Origin: a virus
Strand: one strand, 5' to 3'
Virus record (IMG/VR): IMGVR_UViG_3300033156_000312
Location: 1 to 64,000 of that record
DNA length: 64,000 bases
This document shows, in pieces, positions 1-6,463 of the stretch. The stretch's first letter is position 1. Each line of letters opens with the position of its first letter. The position numbers were made by a program, and so were the translations under genes. A model generated the notes under the pieces. The model had not been told where the DNA came from. It saw only the letters and a program-made list of their open reading frames with translations, and searched no databases.

Positions 1-1
1 C

Positions 2-130
2 AAATTTCTTGATATTCGTTTTTATTATGAAACAGAAGAAGGAGATTATAAACCGACAAAAAAAGGAATTGCTATTCCGCTTGACTTAGTAGATAAAGTA
101 GTAAAAGCCATTAAAGAAGAAAACAAATAA
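2..130 (+). CDS. PC4/p15-like ssDNA-binding protein, C-terminal fragment
   Basis: Only the last 42 codons are in the window; the 5' part lies to the left. The visible tail reads DIRFYYET, then KPTKKGIAIPL, then a final helix ending KAIKEENK. This matches the core of the PC4/p15 transcriptional-coactivator fold (beta strand, lysine-rich KP-KKGI loop, amphipathic helix), a dimeric ssDNA-binding domain found in eukaryotes, bacteria and many phages. In a phage it probably binds single-stranded DNA during replication or transcription. The family call rests on one short but characteristic motif; the role is inferred. Confidence 0.75.
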   Translation, partial: KFLDIRFYYETEEGDYKPTKKGIAIPLDLVDKVVKAIKEENK

Positions 131-172
131 CTACTATACTTTCTTCATATACTTTCTATATATATTTCTATT

Positions 173-209
173 TATACTTAATATACTTAATAAAAATATA
201 TTAAGTATA
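173..209. repeat. 13-bp perfect inverted repeat
   Basis: TATACTTAATATA (173-185) is followed after an 11-nt loop by its exact reverse complement (197-209). The stem is nearly all A-T, so it would be weak as RNA, and it has no U-run in either direction. It may be a protein-binding palindrome or a weak terminator for the PC4-like gene. TTAAGTAT recurs again at 287-294. Confidence 0.45.
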
Positions 210-271
210 AAAAAATTATTTAGTATTATTCGTAGTTATAAATAACTACTCATAATACTAATGCTCTTTAA

Positions 272-284
272 TTTATAGTGATAA
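272..284 (+). promoter_or_regulatory. TTTATAGTGATAA element, copy 1
   Basis: This 13-mer occurs again exactly at 12214-12226, just upstream of the transporter gene, and its core TTATAGT also follows the -10 box of both strong promoters (515-521 and 14735-14740 region). All four sites lie in gaps ahead of gene clusters. It may be an initial-transcribed element or operator; a chance repeat in AT-rich DNA is possible. Confidence 0.35.
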
Positions 285-316
285 TATTAAGTATCCAATT
301 GTGAGGGTAAAAACTG

Positions 317-415
317 ATGAACATACAAATTTTAGAAGAGAGAGCTATTAAACGAAAACATTATATGAAAAAATATAATGAAAAATACAGAATAAAAAAT
401 AATGATAATAGTTAG
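317..415 (+). CDS. possible 32-aa basic peptide
   Basis: An ATG with a GAGGG Shine-Dalgarno about 8 nt upstream opens 32 codons, MNIQILEERAIKRKHYMKK onward, ending at TAG. The peptide is lysine- and arginine-rich with no recognisable domain. It sits between the AT palindrome and the 485-514 promoter. The short length makes chance likely, so only the SD spacing supports it. Confidence 0.35.
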   Translation: MNIQILEERAIKRKHYMKKYNEKYRIKNNDNS

Positions 416-484
416 TAATATGGTCAATTATATGCTAAATAAGGTGTTAATAAGCAAAAAGTTAGTTATTTTCTCGTGTCTTAC

Positions 485-514
485 TTGACAGTGCCTATGT
501 CTGTATGATATACT
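485..514 (+). promoter_or_regulatory. strong sigma70-type promoter with extended -10
   Basis: TTGACA (485-490), an 18-bp spacer and TATACT (509-514) preceded by TG (506-507) give a near-consensus extended -10 promoter. Transcription would begin near 521 and read into the gene at 538. The sequence GTATGATATACTTATAGT is shared with the promoter at 14705-14734, showing a conserved phage promoter class that needs only host RNA polymerase. Confidence 0.8.
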
Positions 515-537
515 TATAGTAGAGTAAGGGAGATAAA

Positions 538-762
538 ATGGATAATAAAAGATTTACAAGTAAGGGAAGAAGTAGAAGAACAGTTAAAAATAAAGAGAGA
601 AAATTGAAAAGATTGTATCAAAGTCTTTTTAAAGCGTCTCTAAAAAAGAAAAAACAAAATCCACAGAAAACTTATTTTTGCGATAAGTTTAAAACTGTGG
701 ATTCTTTTTTAAAAATCATAAATATCAAACAATCTAATATAGAAAAAAAGTGGGAGACCTAA
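538..762 (+). CDS. basic hypothetical protein, first gene after promoter
   Basis: A 74-residue Lys/Arg-rich protein (MDNKRFTSKGRSRRTVKNK at the start) with an AGGGAGAT ribosome site 6 nt before ATG. It follows directly on the 485-514 promoter, so it is probably an early product. No domain is recognised. The codons from 658 to 710 also form a long hairpin ending in a T-run, so the transcript might be attenuated inside this gene, or the reading frame might be incidental to a leader RNA. Confidence 0.55.
   Translation: MDNKRFTSKGRSRRTVKNKERKLKRLYQSLFKASLKKKKQNPQKTYFCDKFKTVDSFLKIINIKQSNIEKKWET
658..710 (+). terminator. terminator-like hairpin inside a gene
   Basis: AATCCACAG (658-666) pairs perfectly with CTGTGGATT (695-703), and an inner stem AAACTTAT (668-675) pairs with ATAAGTTT (683-690). 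C and six T follow (704-710). The 9-bp outer stem, 8-bp inner stem and U-tract are the layout of a Rho-independent terminator or attenuator, here about 150 nt downstream of the strong promoter and inside a reading frame. Confidence 0.5.
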
Positions 763-763
763 A

Positions 764-982
764 ATGGGAGCATTAATTGAAATCTTAAAAATTATAGAAA
801 CAAAAGAGGGCGGAGCAAAAATCACAATAGCTTATAATAACGATTTAAAAGAAACGGTTAAGAATTATTTTGGAGTTAAGACAGCTACAAAAAATCGCAT
901 TAAAACATTTTTATATCAAGCAATTATGGAAGGAATATTACGTCATAAAAGAAAAGGATTAGCGAGAGATGAAAAAGAATAA
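764..982 (+). CDS. hypothetical small early protein
   Basis: A 72-residue protein, MGALIEILKIIETKEGG onward, with GGGAG 9 nt before ATG and a one-base gap to the previous stop. It appears to have a short beta hairpin (AKITIAYNND) and then a helical basic half ending LRHKRKGLARDEKE. It overlaps the next gene by 14 nt. No family is recognised; it is probably part of the early operon. Confidence 0.65.
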   Translation: MGALIEILKIIETKEGGAKITIAYNNDLKETVKNYFGVKTATKNRIKTFLYQAIMEGILRHKRKGLARDEKE

Positions 983-1220
983 AGAACAATTAGTTTGGAT
1001 GACAGATATTGATACTTACGCAGAGATAGTAGAACTTGCTCAAAAAAGAGGAAAGAAAACAGGAGATAGTATGCAACAGGAATTTGAGGAAATTTTGAAG
1101 AAACGAAAAATTAAATTATTGGGACAAACGGATTACGATTTAGATTTACTCACAGGCAATATAAGAGAGATGGGATTAAAAGTTTTAAATTTGAAAGAAT
1201 TAAATAGGAGAAAGAAATAA
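969..1220 (+). CDS. hypothetical helical early protein
   Basis: An 83-residue, charged, mostly helical protein (KEQLVWMTDIDTYAEIVELA near the start). Its stop overlaps the next ATG in a TAATG junction, indicating translational coupling within an operon. No catalytic motif or metal site is visible and no family is recognised. Confidence 0.65.
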   Translation: MKKNKEQLVWMTDIDTYAEIVELAQKRGKKTGDSMQQEFEEILKKRKIKLLGQTDYDLDLLTGNIREMGLKVLNLKELNRRKK

Positions 1221-1387
1221 TGCTTAACCTAATCAAGAAAGGTAAAAAATATATTCTTCAAGCAGTTAGAGATACTGGCGAGAAGATATTTGAATATACT
1301 ATGAATTGGGAAGAGTATGTAGAATTATTTTGTCAAATATCTGAAACTGTATGTAATGTTTTAGGAGAGAAAAAGACCAAAAAATGA
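1220..1387 (+). CDS. hypothetical 55-aa protein
   Basis: ATG overlaps the previous stop (TAATG) and its own TGA overlaps the next ATG (ATGA), so this 55-residue frame is tightly embedded in the operon. The product, MLNLIKKGKKYILQAV onward, has an amphipathic N-terminus and one Cys in each of two segments (LFCQIS, TVCNVL). GGAGAAAG lies upstream. The function is unknown. Confidence 0.6.
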   Translation: MLNLIKKGKKYILQAVRDTGEKIFEYTMNWEEYVELFCQISETVCNVLGEKKTKK

Positions 1388-1557
1388 TAGAAATGTTATT
1401 AAAATTATTAATTATTCTGATTTTAATAGGAATTATAATTTGCGTATTTCTACCGTTTTTATTTGTAGTAGCTTTGTTTATAACAGGAATAGTTGCTGGA
1501 ATAGTATCAGCAACAACAAAATTTATTGAATATATAATTAACTTATTCAGGAGATAA
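1384..1557 (+). CDS. small two-TM membrane protein
   Basis: A 57-residue protein made almost entirely of two hydrophobic stretches: residues 5-25 (LLKLLIILILIGIIICVF) and 26-47. A short charged tail ends FRR. It is ATGA-coupled to the gene before it. Small early membrane peptides in phages often alter host membrane or superinfection functions; a holin role is less likely because lysis genes usually lie in late regions. The function is inferred only from topology. Confidence 0.6.
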   Translation: MIEMLLKLLIILILIGIIICVFLPFLFVVALFITGIVAGIVSATTKFIEYIINLFRR

Positions 1558-1558
1558 A

Positions 1559-1783
1559 ATGAGAAAAAAAGATGTTGAATTATTTTCAAAAGCCATTCAT
1601 ACGCTCAAAGCTCTTATGCAACATTTAGCAGATGAAAGAGAAAATTATCATAAACAAGTAGATTTGCTTACTACACAACATGATGTCAGAATAAACAATA
1701 TGTTAAAAGAGGCAAAGGAAGTTTTAGATAAAGTATATGAATTGTATGAAGATTTGTATCATAATGGAAATGAGGGAGAATAA
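1559..1783 (+). CDS. coiled-coil hypothetical protein
   Basis: A 74-residue highly helical protein with heptad-like hydrophobic spacing through ELFSKAIHTLKALMQHLADE and a second helix EAKEVLDKVYELYEDLY. AGGAGAT precedes the ATG. It is bracketed by two small membrane-protein genes and TAATG-coupled to the second, suggesting the three could act together. No family is recognised. Confidence 0.65.
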   Translation: MRKKDVELFSKAIHTLKALMQHLADERENYHKQVDLLTTQHDVRINNMLKEAKEVLDKVYELYEDLYHNGNEGE

Positions 1784-1947
1784 TGATAAAACTTATTTTA
1801 ATCTATTGCCAGCCCTTAACAGTTATAATATTTATTATTGCAGGAATAGCTCACTTATTTCTAAAACATTGGCAATTTGGTTTAATGAATTTAACTTTAG
1901 CATGGTTTAATTTTCTATGTTTTTATGGACATTCAATTTTTAAATAA
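1783..1947 (+). CDS. small two-TM membrane protein
   Basis: A 54-residue hydrophobic protein, MIKLILIYCQPLTVIIF onward, with two predicted membrane spans separated by a KHWQFG turn. Its ATG overlaps the previous stop (TAATG), with GAGGGAG as ribosome site. The role is unknown. Confidence 0.6.
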   Translation: MIKLILIYCQPLTVIIFIIAGIAHLFLKHWQFGLMNLTLAWFNFLCFYGHSIFK

Positions 1948-1949
1948 AA

Positions 1950-2342
1950 ATGAGAAAAAAAATTAAAAAACAATTAATACAATTAGCTCAAAATAACAAA
2001 AAAGGTTATCCCTTTTCTGCTTGTATAAAATATAGAAATAATTTTTATTATGCAGTTAATGAAGTTATTACTACGAATGACCCAACAGCACACGCAGAAA
2101 TTCAAGTTATTCGATTAGCTTGTAAAAAAGAAAAAAAAGAAACATTAAAAGGGGCAAAATTGTATTGTTCAGGAGAACCTTGTCCAATGTGTTTAACAGC
2201 AATCGCATGGGCAGGAATTAAGGAAATATTTTATATTAATCCCTATTTTTTAGCTACTTCTAATAATTGTTATTATGATAGGTCTTCTAAGAAAGTTAAT
2301 AAATTTTTAAATCTAAAAAGAAAAATTATAAAGTTAAAATAA
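1950..2342 (+). CDS. cytidine/guanine deaminase-fold enzyme
   Basis: A 130-residue zinc-dependent deaminase. It has the two family motifs: HAE in DPTAHAEIQVIR (residues about 46-57) with the catalytic Glu, and PCxxC in SGEPCPMCLTAIAWAG, which bind zinc. The DPTAHAE and EPCPMC-AI-WA wording is closest to bacterial guanine deaminase and TadA-type enzymes rather than phage dCMP deaminases. It may deaminate a purine or deoxynucleotide to supply phage nucleotide pools, in line with the deoxyribosyltransferase-like gene two genes downstream. The substrate cannot be fixed by eye. Confidence 0.8.
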   Translation: MRKKIKKQLIQLAQNNKKGYPFSACIKYRNNFYYAVNEVITTNDPTAHAEIQVIRLACKKEKKETLKGAKLYCSGEPCPMCLTAIAWAGIKEIFYINPYFLATSNNCYYDRSSKKVNKFLNLKRKIIKLK

Positions 2343-2356
2343 AGGAGAAAATAAAA

Positions 2357-2713
2357 ATGCCTTATATTTCAAACGAGAATGATAGAAGAGAGAAATTAAG
2401 AAATGGAGAATCTGCACTTACAGCAGGAGAATTGAATTATCAAATATTTTATTATGTTAAACATAATTTTTTTGAAGTGTCTGAAAAAATAGCATATAAT
2501 ACCATTAAATTTTTTGTTGATAATTTTTTAGGAACGAAACCAAACTATCAAAAATATAATGATATGACTGGATGTTTAATTCGTTGTTTTAAAGAACTGA
2601 AAAGACGAAAGAATATAGAAGTTTGGTTATTGAAAGATATAATGAATAGTTATGATGATGAAATAGCCAAATATGAAGATACAAAAATTCAAAGTAATGG
2701 AGATGTGGAATAA
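2357..2713 (+). CDS. DUF6899-like phage protein
   Basis: 118 residues with a strong AAGGAGAAAAT site. The pattern MPYI at the start, a GELNYQIFYYVKH segment, an NDMTGCLIRCFKELKRR helix and a C-terminal YEDTKIQSNGDVE matches a small protein widespread in phages (my recollection of DUF6899). Its biochemical function is unknown. It sits within nucleotide-metabolism genes and is TAATG-coupled to the deoxyribosyltransferase-like gene. Confidence 0.65.
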   Translation: MPYISNENDRREKLRNGESALTAGELNYQIFYYVKHNFFEVSEKIAYNTIKFFVDNFLGTKPNYQKYNDMTGCLIRCFKELKRRKNIEVWLLKDIMNSYDDEIAKYEDTKIQSNGDVE

Positions 2714-3399
2714 TGTTTGCTAATATTTTACGATTTCTTAAAATAAAAATATTTTATGTTTATTTGGCGGGCCCTATTGAAATGGATAAAAAGGAAGGCG
2801 GACAAGGGTGGAGAAATAATATAACTCCCTCTTTAGATAAAATAGGAATTTATGTTCAAGACCCATGTCGCACCGAGCCTTTAGTTACTGATATGACGGT
2901 TATAGAAGCTCAAGAGAAATTTAATGGTTGGATTCAATCAGGTAATTATGAATTATTTACTAACAAATTTGAAAAAGTTGTTTATAAAGACATACGAATG
3001 GTTCATAAAAGCGATTTTCTTATTGTCCATCTTTTCCCTGATATTCCTACCACAGGCACAATTCACGAAATGAGCGAAGCGTGGAGACAACGCAAACCTA
3101 TTTATTTAATATGGAAAGATGCCAAAAGCAAATTATCAAAGTGGGCATTATATTTAGTCATATCTTCTGGAGGAAAACTATTTGAAAGTGAAAATAAATT
3201 GATAGAATTTTTAAATGTGAAATACGAAATAACAAATCAAAGTTTTAGAACTCAAATAATTCAATTACTCAAAGCTATTGGCAGATTAATTGAAGAAAAA
3301 ATTTATCGCCGTAAATTAAATCAAATTAAGAAAAGTATTGTAGATTTAATTGACACGAAAAAAGAAGAAAAGGAAGAAATAAAAAAGGAAGAGAAATAA
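2713..3399 (+). CDS. nucleoside 2-deoxyribosyltransferase-like protein
   Basis: 228 residues. YLAGPIE near residue 17 is the nucleotide-binding start of the deoxyribosyltransferase fold; KSDFLIVHLF supplies the conserved Asp, and TTGTIHEMSEAW contains the likely catalytic Glu. Family enzymes exchange or hydrolyse the base of deoxynucleosides or deoxynucleotides. The last 60 residues form a Lys/Glu-rich helical tail not needed for the fold. With the nearby deaminase it suggests salvage or remodelling of deoxynucleotide pools, perhaps for modified bases. It could instead be a non-catalytic relative. Confidence 0.7.
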   Translation: MFANILRFLKIKIFYVYLAGPIEMDKKEGGQGWRNNITPSLDKIGIYVQDPCRTEPLVTDMTVIEAQEKFNGWIQSGNYELFTNKFEKVVYKDIRMVHKSDFLIVHLFPDIPTTGTIHEMSEAWRQRKPIYLIWKDAKSKLSKWALYLVISSGGKLFESENKLIEFLNVKYEITNQSFRTQIIQLLKAIGRLIEEKIYRRKLNQIKKSIVDLIDTKKEEKEEIKKEEK

Positions 3400-3716
3400 T
3401 GGGACAAATCACGATATGTGATATTTGTAAACAAGTTATTAGCGAAGGAGATAAAAAATATATAATGGGAATTAATCCTGTTAATGAAAGTGGAAGAATA
3501 AAGAAAAAAGTAACAGATTTTCACGAAACCGCTGAAATATTAATTAGTAATACTTATAGATATGGTAAATGCCAGCTTTTTGAGATATGCACAGAATGTA
3601 AGAAAGTTTTGGAGTATCTTTTTAGATTAAGAAAAAAAGAACTTAAAAAATTAAAAAGAGAAGTTGAAAAGATGTATAAGATAAAAAAAGAAGGAGAAGA
3701 AACTGGGAGGCAATAA
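3399..3716 (+). CDS. zinc-finger hypothetical protein
   Basis: 105 residues with two CxxC pairs, CDICKQ (residues 6-11) and CTECKK (about 66-71), consistent with one zinc site, followed by a long basic helix (RLRKKELKKLKREVEKMYK). It resembles small treble-clef or zinc-ribbon nucleic-acid binders but no exact family is recognised. TAATG junctions on both sides place it firmly in the operon. Confidence 0.65.
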   Translation: MGQITICDICKQVISEGDKKYIMGINPVNESGRIKKKVTDFHETAEILISNTYRYGKCQLFEICTECKKVLEYLFRLRKKELKKLKREVEKMYKIKKEGEETGRQ

Positions 3717-4270
3717 TGAATTTGAAACATCATATTAAATGGTTCGATGAAATTAAAGGTCAATTTCGTTATGGTGGACAGAAATATGCTCATTCTAACC
3801 AAAAAGAAAGCACAGACGTTTTATTTGAGAATTTTGGAAAAAATTGGTTGTTTGGGACATTAGCAAAATATATCTTTAGATACCGCAATAAAGCAAGAGA
3901 AAGAGACCTTTTAAAAATAGCGTGTTATTCTTTTATTTTATGGCTAAAAAGAGGGTTTCATTTAGATAGAAAAGGCTCAAAAGGAATTATAAATACAACT
4001 GTAGATATTAAATCCAAATATTTTCAAACATTTAGTAATAGAGTCTTTGATTTTATAGGAGATTTTAATGATTTAGATTTGAGTTTAGAAATAGCATTAG
4101 ATAAAATTTATGATATGTTATATTATTTCGGGAAAACTGAATTTCAAGAGATAAAGGAAAGTCAATTATTTGAAATATTTGCTTTGTGCTATTATATTTG
4201 GGAAAACGATATTCCAACAGAACAGAAAGGAACAGACCAAGATATTTACAATGCAACAGACAGAAAATAA
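3716..4270 (+). CDS. helical phage protein, possible nucleotide-metabolism role
   Basis: 184 residues with a GGGAGG ribosome site. The N-terminal part contains YGGQKYA, then FGKNWLFGTLAKYIFRY and ERDLLKIACYSFILWLKRG, an all-helical pattern that recalls phage DUF3310/DUF5664-type proteins often listed as nucleotide-phosphohydrolase relatives. The C-terminal 90 residues (from FDFIGDFNDLDLS) look like a second helical domain. The similarity is weak, and function is inferred mainly from the neighbouring nucleotide genes. Confidence 0.5.
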   Translation: MNLKHHIKWFDEIKGQFRYGGQKYAHSNQKESTDVLFENFGKNWLFGTLAKYIFRYRNKARERDLLKIACYSFILWLKRGFHLDRKGSKGIINTTVDIKSKYFQTFSNRVFDFIGDFNDLDLSLEIALDKIYDMLYYFGKTEFQEIKESQLFEIFALCYYIWENDIPTEQKGTDQDIYNATDRK

Positions 4271-4436
4271 TTCAGAAAGAATTATCATAGGATATTGTCA
4301 ATATTGTTTAGAAAATATTTACTTATATGATACTTATATCACACGCAGAAATTATAATTGTGATAATATTACAGAAAAATATCATGTAAGTTGTTATTAT
4401 TTACAATTTCCACAAGGAGAAGAATATTATGAATAA
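4251..4436 (+). CDS. small Cys-rich hypothetical protein
   Basis: 61 residues starting MQQTENNSERIII, with CQYCLENI and later CDN and SCYY providing a possible zinc site. An upstream in-frame ATG at 4170 would push 100 nt into the preceding gene, so the ATG at 4251, with a 20-nt overlap, is preferred, although its ribosome site is poor. The function is unknown. Confidence 0.5.
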   Translation: MQQTENNSERIIIGYCQYCLENIYLYDTYITRRNYNCDNITEKYHVSCYYLQFPQGEEYYE

Positions 4437-4725
4437 AAATGAATTAGAAGCAATAGCCGAAGAAATAACAAAAGCAACTAAATACTTACAAAATGCCAGT
4501 AAAATGATAGAAAAATTGCCTGATGATGACCACAAAAAACTTTTATCTTCTTATATAACAAGTGTCGGATTATCTAATTTTTATTTAGGATTAGGGATGG
4601 CTTCAATATTTAGCACATTATCTGATAATTCTTCTTCTACAATATCAACTAAAAATTTCAATGAATTAATGAAACGATTGATGAGGGAAAAGGAAAATGA
4701 TAGTGAAAGTGAGACAGATAAATAA
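4429..4725 (+). CDS. hypothetical helical protein
   Basis: 98 residues: an N-terminal helix rich in Glu/Ala/Lys (ELEAIAEEITKATKYLQNAS), a central glycine-containing hydrophobic stretch (SNFYLGLGMASIF) and an acidic tail ending ESETDK. AAGGAG lies 9 nt before ATG. It overlaps the bS21-like gene by 29 nt, so the two are probably translated together. No family is recognised. Confidence 0.6.
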   Translation: MNKNELEAIAEEITKATKYLQNASKMIEKLPDDDHKKLLSSYITSVGLSNFYLGLGMASIFSTLSDNSSSTISTKNFNELMKRLMREKENDSESETDK

Positions 4726-4921
4726 TAGAGAACAACAAGATAGAGAATTAGGAAAAGCTTTGAAAATTTTAAAAAGAAAGCTTGCAAAAGAAGGGGTATT
4801 TCAAGTTTTGAAACAAAAACGATATTATATTAAGCCAAGTGAAATAAAACATAAAAAAGCTATGGATTTAAGACATAAAAAGAAATTGACGGAGCGAAAT
4901 CGTGGAAAAAAGAAAAGATAA
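4697..4921 (+). CDS. rpsU: phage-encoded ribosomal protein bS21
   Basis: 74 residues, nearly the length of E. coli bS21 (71). The order of features is that of bS21: an N-terminal strand VKVRQ, the helix with LGKALKILKRKLAKEGV, the signature KQKRYYIKPSE, and an extended Lys/Arg tail. bS21 sits at the 30S platform beside the anti-Shine-Dalgarno end of 16S rRNA and affects initiation. Phage bS21 genes are known from metagenomic large phages and are thought to enter host ribosomes and favour phage mRNAs. A GGAAAAGGAAA ribosome site precedes ATG. The gene overlaps the nuclease gene by 20 nt. Confidence 0.85.
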   Translation: MIVKVRQINNREQQDRELGKALKILKRKLAKEGVFQVLKQKRYYIKPSEIKHKKAMDLRHKKKLTERNRGKKKR

Positions 4922-5738
4922 AGTTATAATACTGGATTATGGGATATTTATGTTTAGAAGTATTTATTCTTGGAGAAATAATAAACAAATTCCTCCAGAA
5001 TACACGTGTTTAAATATGATGACTTCTTGTTTGAAAAAAATCGGTGTAGAACCAATGGATACTATTATTGTAGCATGTGATTATGGAAGAAGTTGGAGAA
5101 AAGATGTAGATAAACAATATAAAGCTGATAGAAAAGAAGCCAGAGAACGACAAACAGACATAAATTGGGAAGATATGTTCAAACGATTTAACGAATTAGA
5201 AAAGAAAATTCAAATTGGAACTGATTGGCATGTAGTAAAGGAATGGTCTTTCGAGGCAGATGACCTTATGGCAGTTGCTTGTCGCTATTATAAAGATAAA
5301 GAAGTAATATTGGTAACGTTTGATGCCGATGTTGAGCAACTGAGTATTTATGATAATGTGAAAATCTTTTCTCCACTAAAAAAATATAAAGGCAAAAAAG
5401 GCGGATATAAACATGTGAAAGAACCTTTGAAAGTATTAGCTCAAAAAATAGAGAAAGAAACGGCTGATAATTTAACTAATCCCATATTAAGCAAAGAGGA
5501 CTATGAAAAGAGAGAACAAATAGTTTCTTTGCTGACACTTCCAGAATTTGTAGAAAATAGAATTAAAGATATTTACGATAATTTGACTGAAAAAGAATAT
5601 ATAAATGACAATGCAATTCCATATTCTACTATGCGAAATAAAATAGCTACTCTTTATAATAATAAAAAGGATATTGTGAACTATGAAGATTCCATAAATT
5701 ATAAACCAAAGAAAAGAAGAAAGAAATGCAAAAAATAA
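4902..5738 (+). CDS. 5'-3' exonuclease / flap endonuclease (PIN-like)
   Basis: 278 residues from a GTG start with GGAG 9 nt upstream. Acidic active-site residues appear in the family order: D12 (LDYG), D60 (ACDYG, followed by the basic helix KADRKEARER), E118-D120-D121 (FEADDLMAV), and D141/D143 (TFDADVEQL). This is the T5 D15/T4 RNase H/PolI 5'-nuclease pattern that removes RNA primers and flaps on lagging strands. The C-terminal third ends in a Lys/Arg cluster. The family-B polymerase at 26.7 kb lacks this activity, so this gene would complement it. Confidence 0.85.
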   Translation: MEKRKDKVIILDYGIFMFRSIYSWRNNKQIPPEYTCLNMMTSCLKKIGVEPMDTIIVACDYGRSWRKDVDKQYKADRKEARERQTDINWEDMFKRFNELEKKIQIGTDWHVVKEWSFEADDLMAVACRYYKDKEVILVTFDADVEQLSIYDNVKIFSPLKKYKGKKGGYKHVKEPLKVLAQKIEKETADNLTNPILSKEDYEKREQIVSLLTLPEFVENRIKDIYDNLTEKEYINDNAIPYSTMRNKIATLYNNKKDIVNYEDSINYKPKKRRKKCKK

Positions 5739-5781
5739 AATGCCCAAAATGAAAATCCTGAGCTTATAAAGGAGAAATAAT

Positions 5782-5898
5782 ATGAAAGGAAACGTTGGGT
5801 CAAGAAATAAACATTCGAGGAAAAATAAAAGGCATCGTTTCAAAAAAAGACGAAGATTAATGAGACATCGCCGTAAATCAAGAGGTGGAAGACAATAG
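5782..5898 (+). CDS. 38-aa arginine-rich peptide
   Basis: AAAGGAGAAATAAT gives an excellent ribosome site for this 38-codon frame. About half the residues are Arg, Lys or His (RHRFKKRRRLMRHRRKSRGG). Such a peptide should bind nucleic acid strongly; it could be protamine-like or ribosome-associated, which would fit the nearby bS21. The stop overlaps the next GTG start. Its length is too short for a family call. Confidence 0.55.
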   Translation: MKGNVGSRNKHSRKNKRHRFKKRRRLMRHRRKSRGGRQ

Positions 5899-6068
5899 TG
5901 GATAAGAGCAAACTTGAACATATAAAAATTTATATCAATCGTAAAGGTAAAAGAAAACTTACGAAGGCATTAATAGTCAAAGAAAATGCTAAAACAGTGT
6001 GGGTTGTATTAAAAGATGGAAATATTATTAAAAGACACAAAAAACGAGATATAAAAGGAGGGAAATAA
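5898..6068 (+). CDS. small basic hypothetical protein, GTG start
   Basis: 56 residues from a GTG that overlaps the previous TAG stop. The body (KIYINRKGKRKL, AKTVWVVLKDGNIIKRH) suggests a small all-beta SH3- or KOW-like fold. It resembles small proteins common in large phage genomes but has no assigned function. It is followed after 2 nt by the next gene, with AAGGAGGG shared at the boundary. Confidence 0.55.
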   Translation: MDKSKLEHIKIYINRKGKRKLTKALIVKENAKTVWVVLKDGNIIKRHKKRDIKGGK

Positions 6069-6070
6069 TA

Positions 6071-6451
6071 ATGACAGAAGTTAGAAAAGATGGAAATATT
6101 CCAGAAGAAGTTAAAAATCAGATTATGCCAGATAGCAAGAAAAGAGTAATCACAGAAAAATTATCTCAACGTTATCTCGATGATTTAGAGAAAATAAACA
6201 GAGAAAAACAACAGCTTCTAAATCAAATGTTAAGCATTTCTGTAAGAATAGTTGACATGCAGAAACAACAGCAAACTATTCGAGAAAAAATACAGAATAA
6301 TACTCAAAAACAACAAAATACTCTTGAACACGCTTTTAAAAAGATGAAACTTGGTAAGAAAAAAGAATATCGTTGGCAATTTAGGCAAGATAGTTTTGTG
6401 GGAGTATTAAATCCCACAAAGAAGAAAGCTCCAGAAAATCCGAAAAAATAA
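6071..6451 (+). CDS. coiled-coil hypothetical protein
   Basis: 126 residues. Residues 30-90 form a long Gln-rich coiled coil (KQQLLNQMLSISVRIVDMQK, QQTIREKIQ), then a basic and aromatic C-terminus (KEYRWQFRQDSF) and a Lys/Pro tail. AAGGAGGGAAA precedes ATG, a near-perfect ribosome site that implies abundant expression. No family is recognised. Confidence 0.65.
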   Translation: MTEVRKDGNIPEEVKNQIMPDSKKRVITEKLSQRYLDDLEKINREKQQLLNQMLSISVRIVDMQKQQQTIREKIQNNTQKQQNTLEHAFKKMKLGKKKEYRWQFRQDSFVGVLNPTKKKAPENPKK

Positions 6452-6463
6452 GGAGGAAAAACA

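Larger units (their letters stand above)
131..537. other. AT-rich intergenic promoter region
   Basis: About 400 bp separate the PC4-like gene from the next long gene, the largest non-coding gap in the window. It holds a 13-bp AT-only palindrome (173-209), a possible 32-codon ORF (317-415), a TTTATAGTGATAA element (272-284) shared exactly with the gap at 12.2 kb, and a near-consensus sigma70 promoter (485-514). I see no tRNA cloverleaf and no clear origin-type iteron array, although a regulatory or origin role cannot be excluded. Confidence 0.6.

Noticed and set aside
131-537. tRNA genes or an origin with iterons in the large gap
   Set aside because: No cloverleaf, no CCA-type acceptor stem and no regular repeats beyond one AT palindrome were seen by eye.
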